This document shows positions 6,382 through 6,601 of a stretch of 6,601 bases of DNA, piece by piece (the stretch's first letter is position 1; every line of letters begins with the position of its first letter). The notes beneath the pieces were generated by a model. That model did not search any database. It worked only from the letters and a program-made list of their open reading frames with translations, and was not told where the DNA came from. Both the position numbers and the translations under genes were made by a program. The DNA lies in contig JAIRKS010000028.1 in NCBI GenBank assembly GCA_031259905.1, forward strand, positions 1 to 6,601, read 5' to 3'. The stretch is from Odoribacteraceae bacterium. GTDB lineage: Bacteria > Bacteroidota > Bacteroidia > Bacteroidales > Marinifilaceae.

Positions 6382-6601
6382 CAGTTTCCCTTTTCCCACG
6401 CGCAGGGAACATGTTCCCACGCGCAGGGAACATGTTCTCACGTGCAGGGAACATGTTCCCTCGCGCAGGGAACATGTTCCCTCGTGCAGGGAACATGTAC
6501 TCTCGTGCAGGGAACATGTACTCTCGTGCAGGGAACATGTACTCTCGTGCAGGGAACATGTACTCTCGTGCAGGGAACATGTACTCTCGTGCAGGGAACA
6601 T
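6382..6601. repeat. 21-bp direct tandem repeat array with palindromic core, running off the right edge
   Basis: Nine complete 21-bp units begin at 6403, 6424, 6445, 6466, 6487, 6508, 6529, 6550 and 6571. A tenth starts at 6592 and is cut by the window end. A degenerate unit precedes them at 6382-6402 (CAG, eight diverged bases, then TTCCCACGCG identical to the first unit). The first 12 bases, CAGGGAACATGT, are invariant. The other nine vary: TCCCACGCG, TCTCACGTG, TCCCTCGCG and TCCCTCGTG in the first four units, then ACTCTCGTG in five identical units. Units 1, 3 and 4 contain the perfect palindrome GGGAACATGTTCCC. Because 21 is a multiple of three, reading frames stay open on both strands (heptapeptide MFPAREY on the minus strand), but this is most simply non-coding repeat DNA. 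Confidence 0.95.

Overview
The window looks like a piece of a high-GC Bacteroidota (Bacteroidales-type) chromosome. The evidence is a hybrid two-component system (HTCS) one-protein regulator, a family largely confined to Bacteroidota; a candidate Bacteroidota-type -7 promoter box (TAnnTTTG); start codons without Shine-Dalgarno sequences; and a CRISPR repeat of the 46-48 bp class found with type II-C Cas9 systems in this phylum. High-GC gut genera such as Alistipes relatives would fit, but the genus cannot be fixed from the sequence alone.

Layout, left to right. (1) Positions 1-743 are the end of a CRISPR array: eight near-identical 46-bp repeats, 29-30 nt spacers, then two progressively decayed repeats, the last carrying an 11-bp internal tandem duplication. 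The array continues beyond the left edge, and no cas gene or tracrRNA anti-repeat was seen in the window. (2) Positions 744-873 form a short leader region for the next gene, with a candidate promoter, a 14-bp perfect palindrome and a small GC-rich hairpin. (3) Positions 874-4827 encode a complete 1317-residue HTCS: signal peptide, periplasmic two-propeller sensor, Y_Y_Y domain, one membrane helix, histidine kinase, receiver and AraC-type DNA-binding domain. (4) Three bases later, 4831-6222 encode a complete 463-residue M24-family Xaa-Pro aminopeptidase (PepP-like). (5) A strong hairpin terminator at 6287-6317 closes this two-gene unit. (6) From about 6382 to the right edge runs a 21-bp direct tandem repeat whose older units carry a 14-bp perfect palindrome; it continues past the window.

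How the parts work together: the two genes are almost certainly co-transcribed, with the sensor-regulator first and the cytoplasmic peptidase second. HTCS proteins normally sit beside the polysaccharide-utilisation genes they control, yet no SusC/SusD or glycoside hydrolase gene is visible here, so its target is not in view. The CRISPR array appears functionally separate but ends only about 130 bp before the regulator. The least explained elements are the helically phased palindromic 21-bp array and the polarity of the CRISPR array: repeat decay says one thing about direction, and the repeat's resemblance to II-C crRNAs says another.
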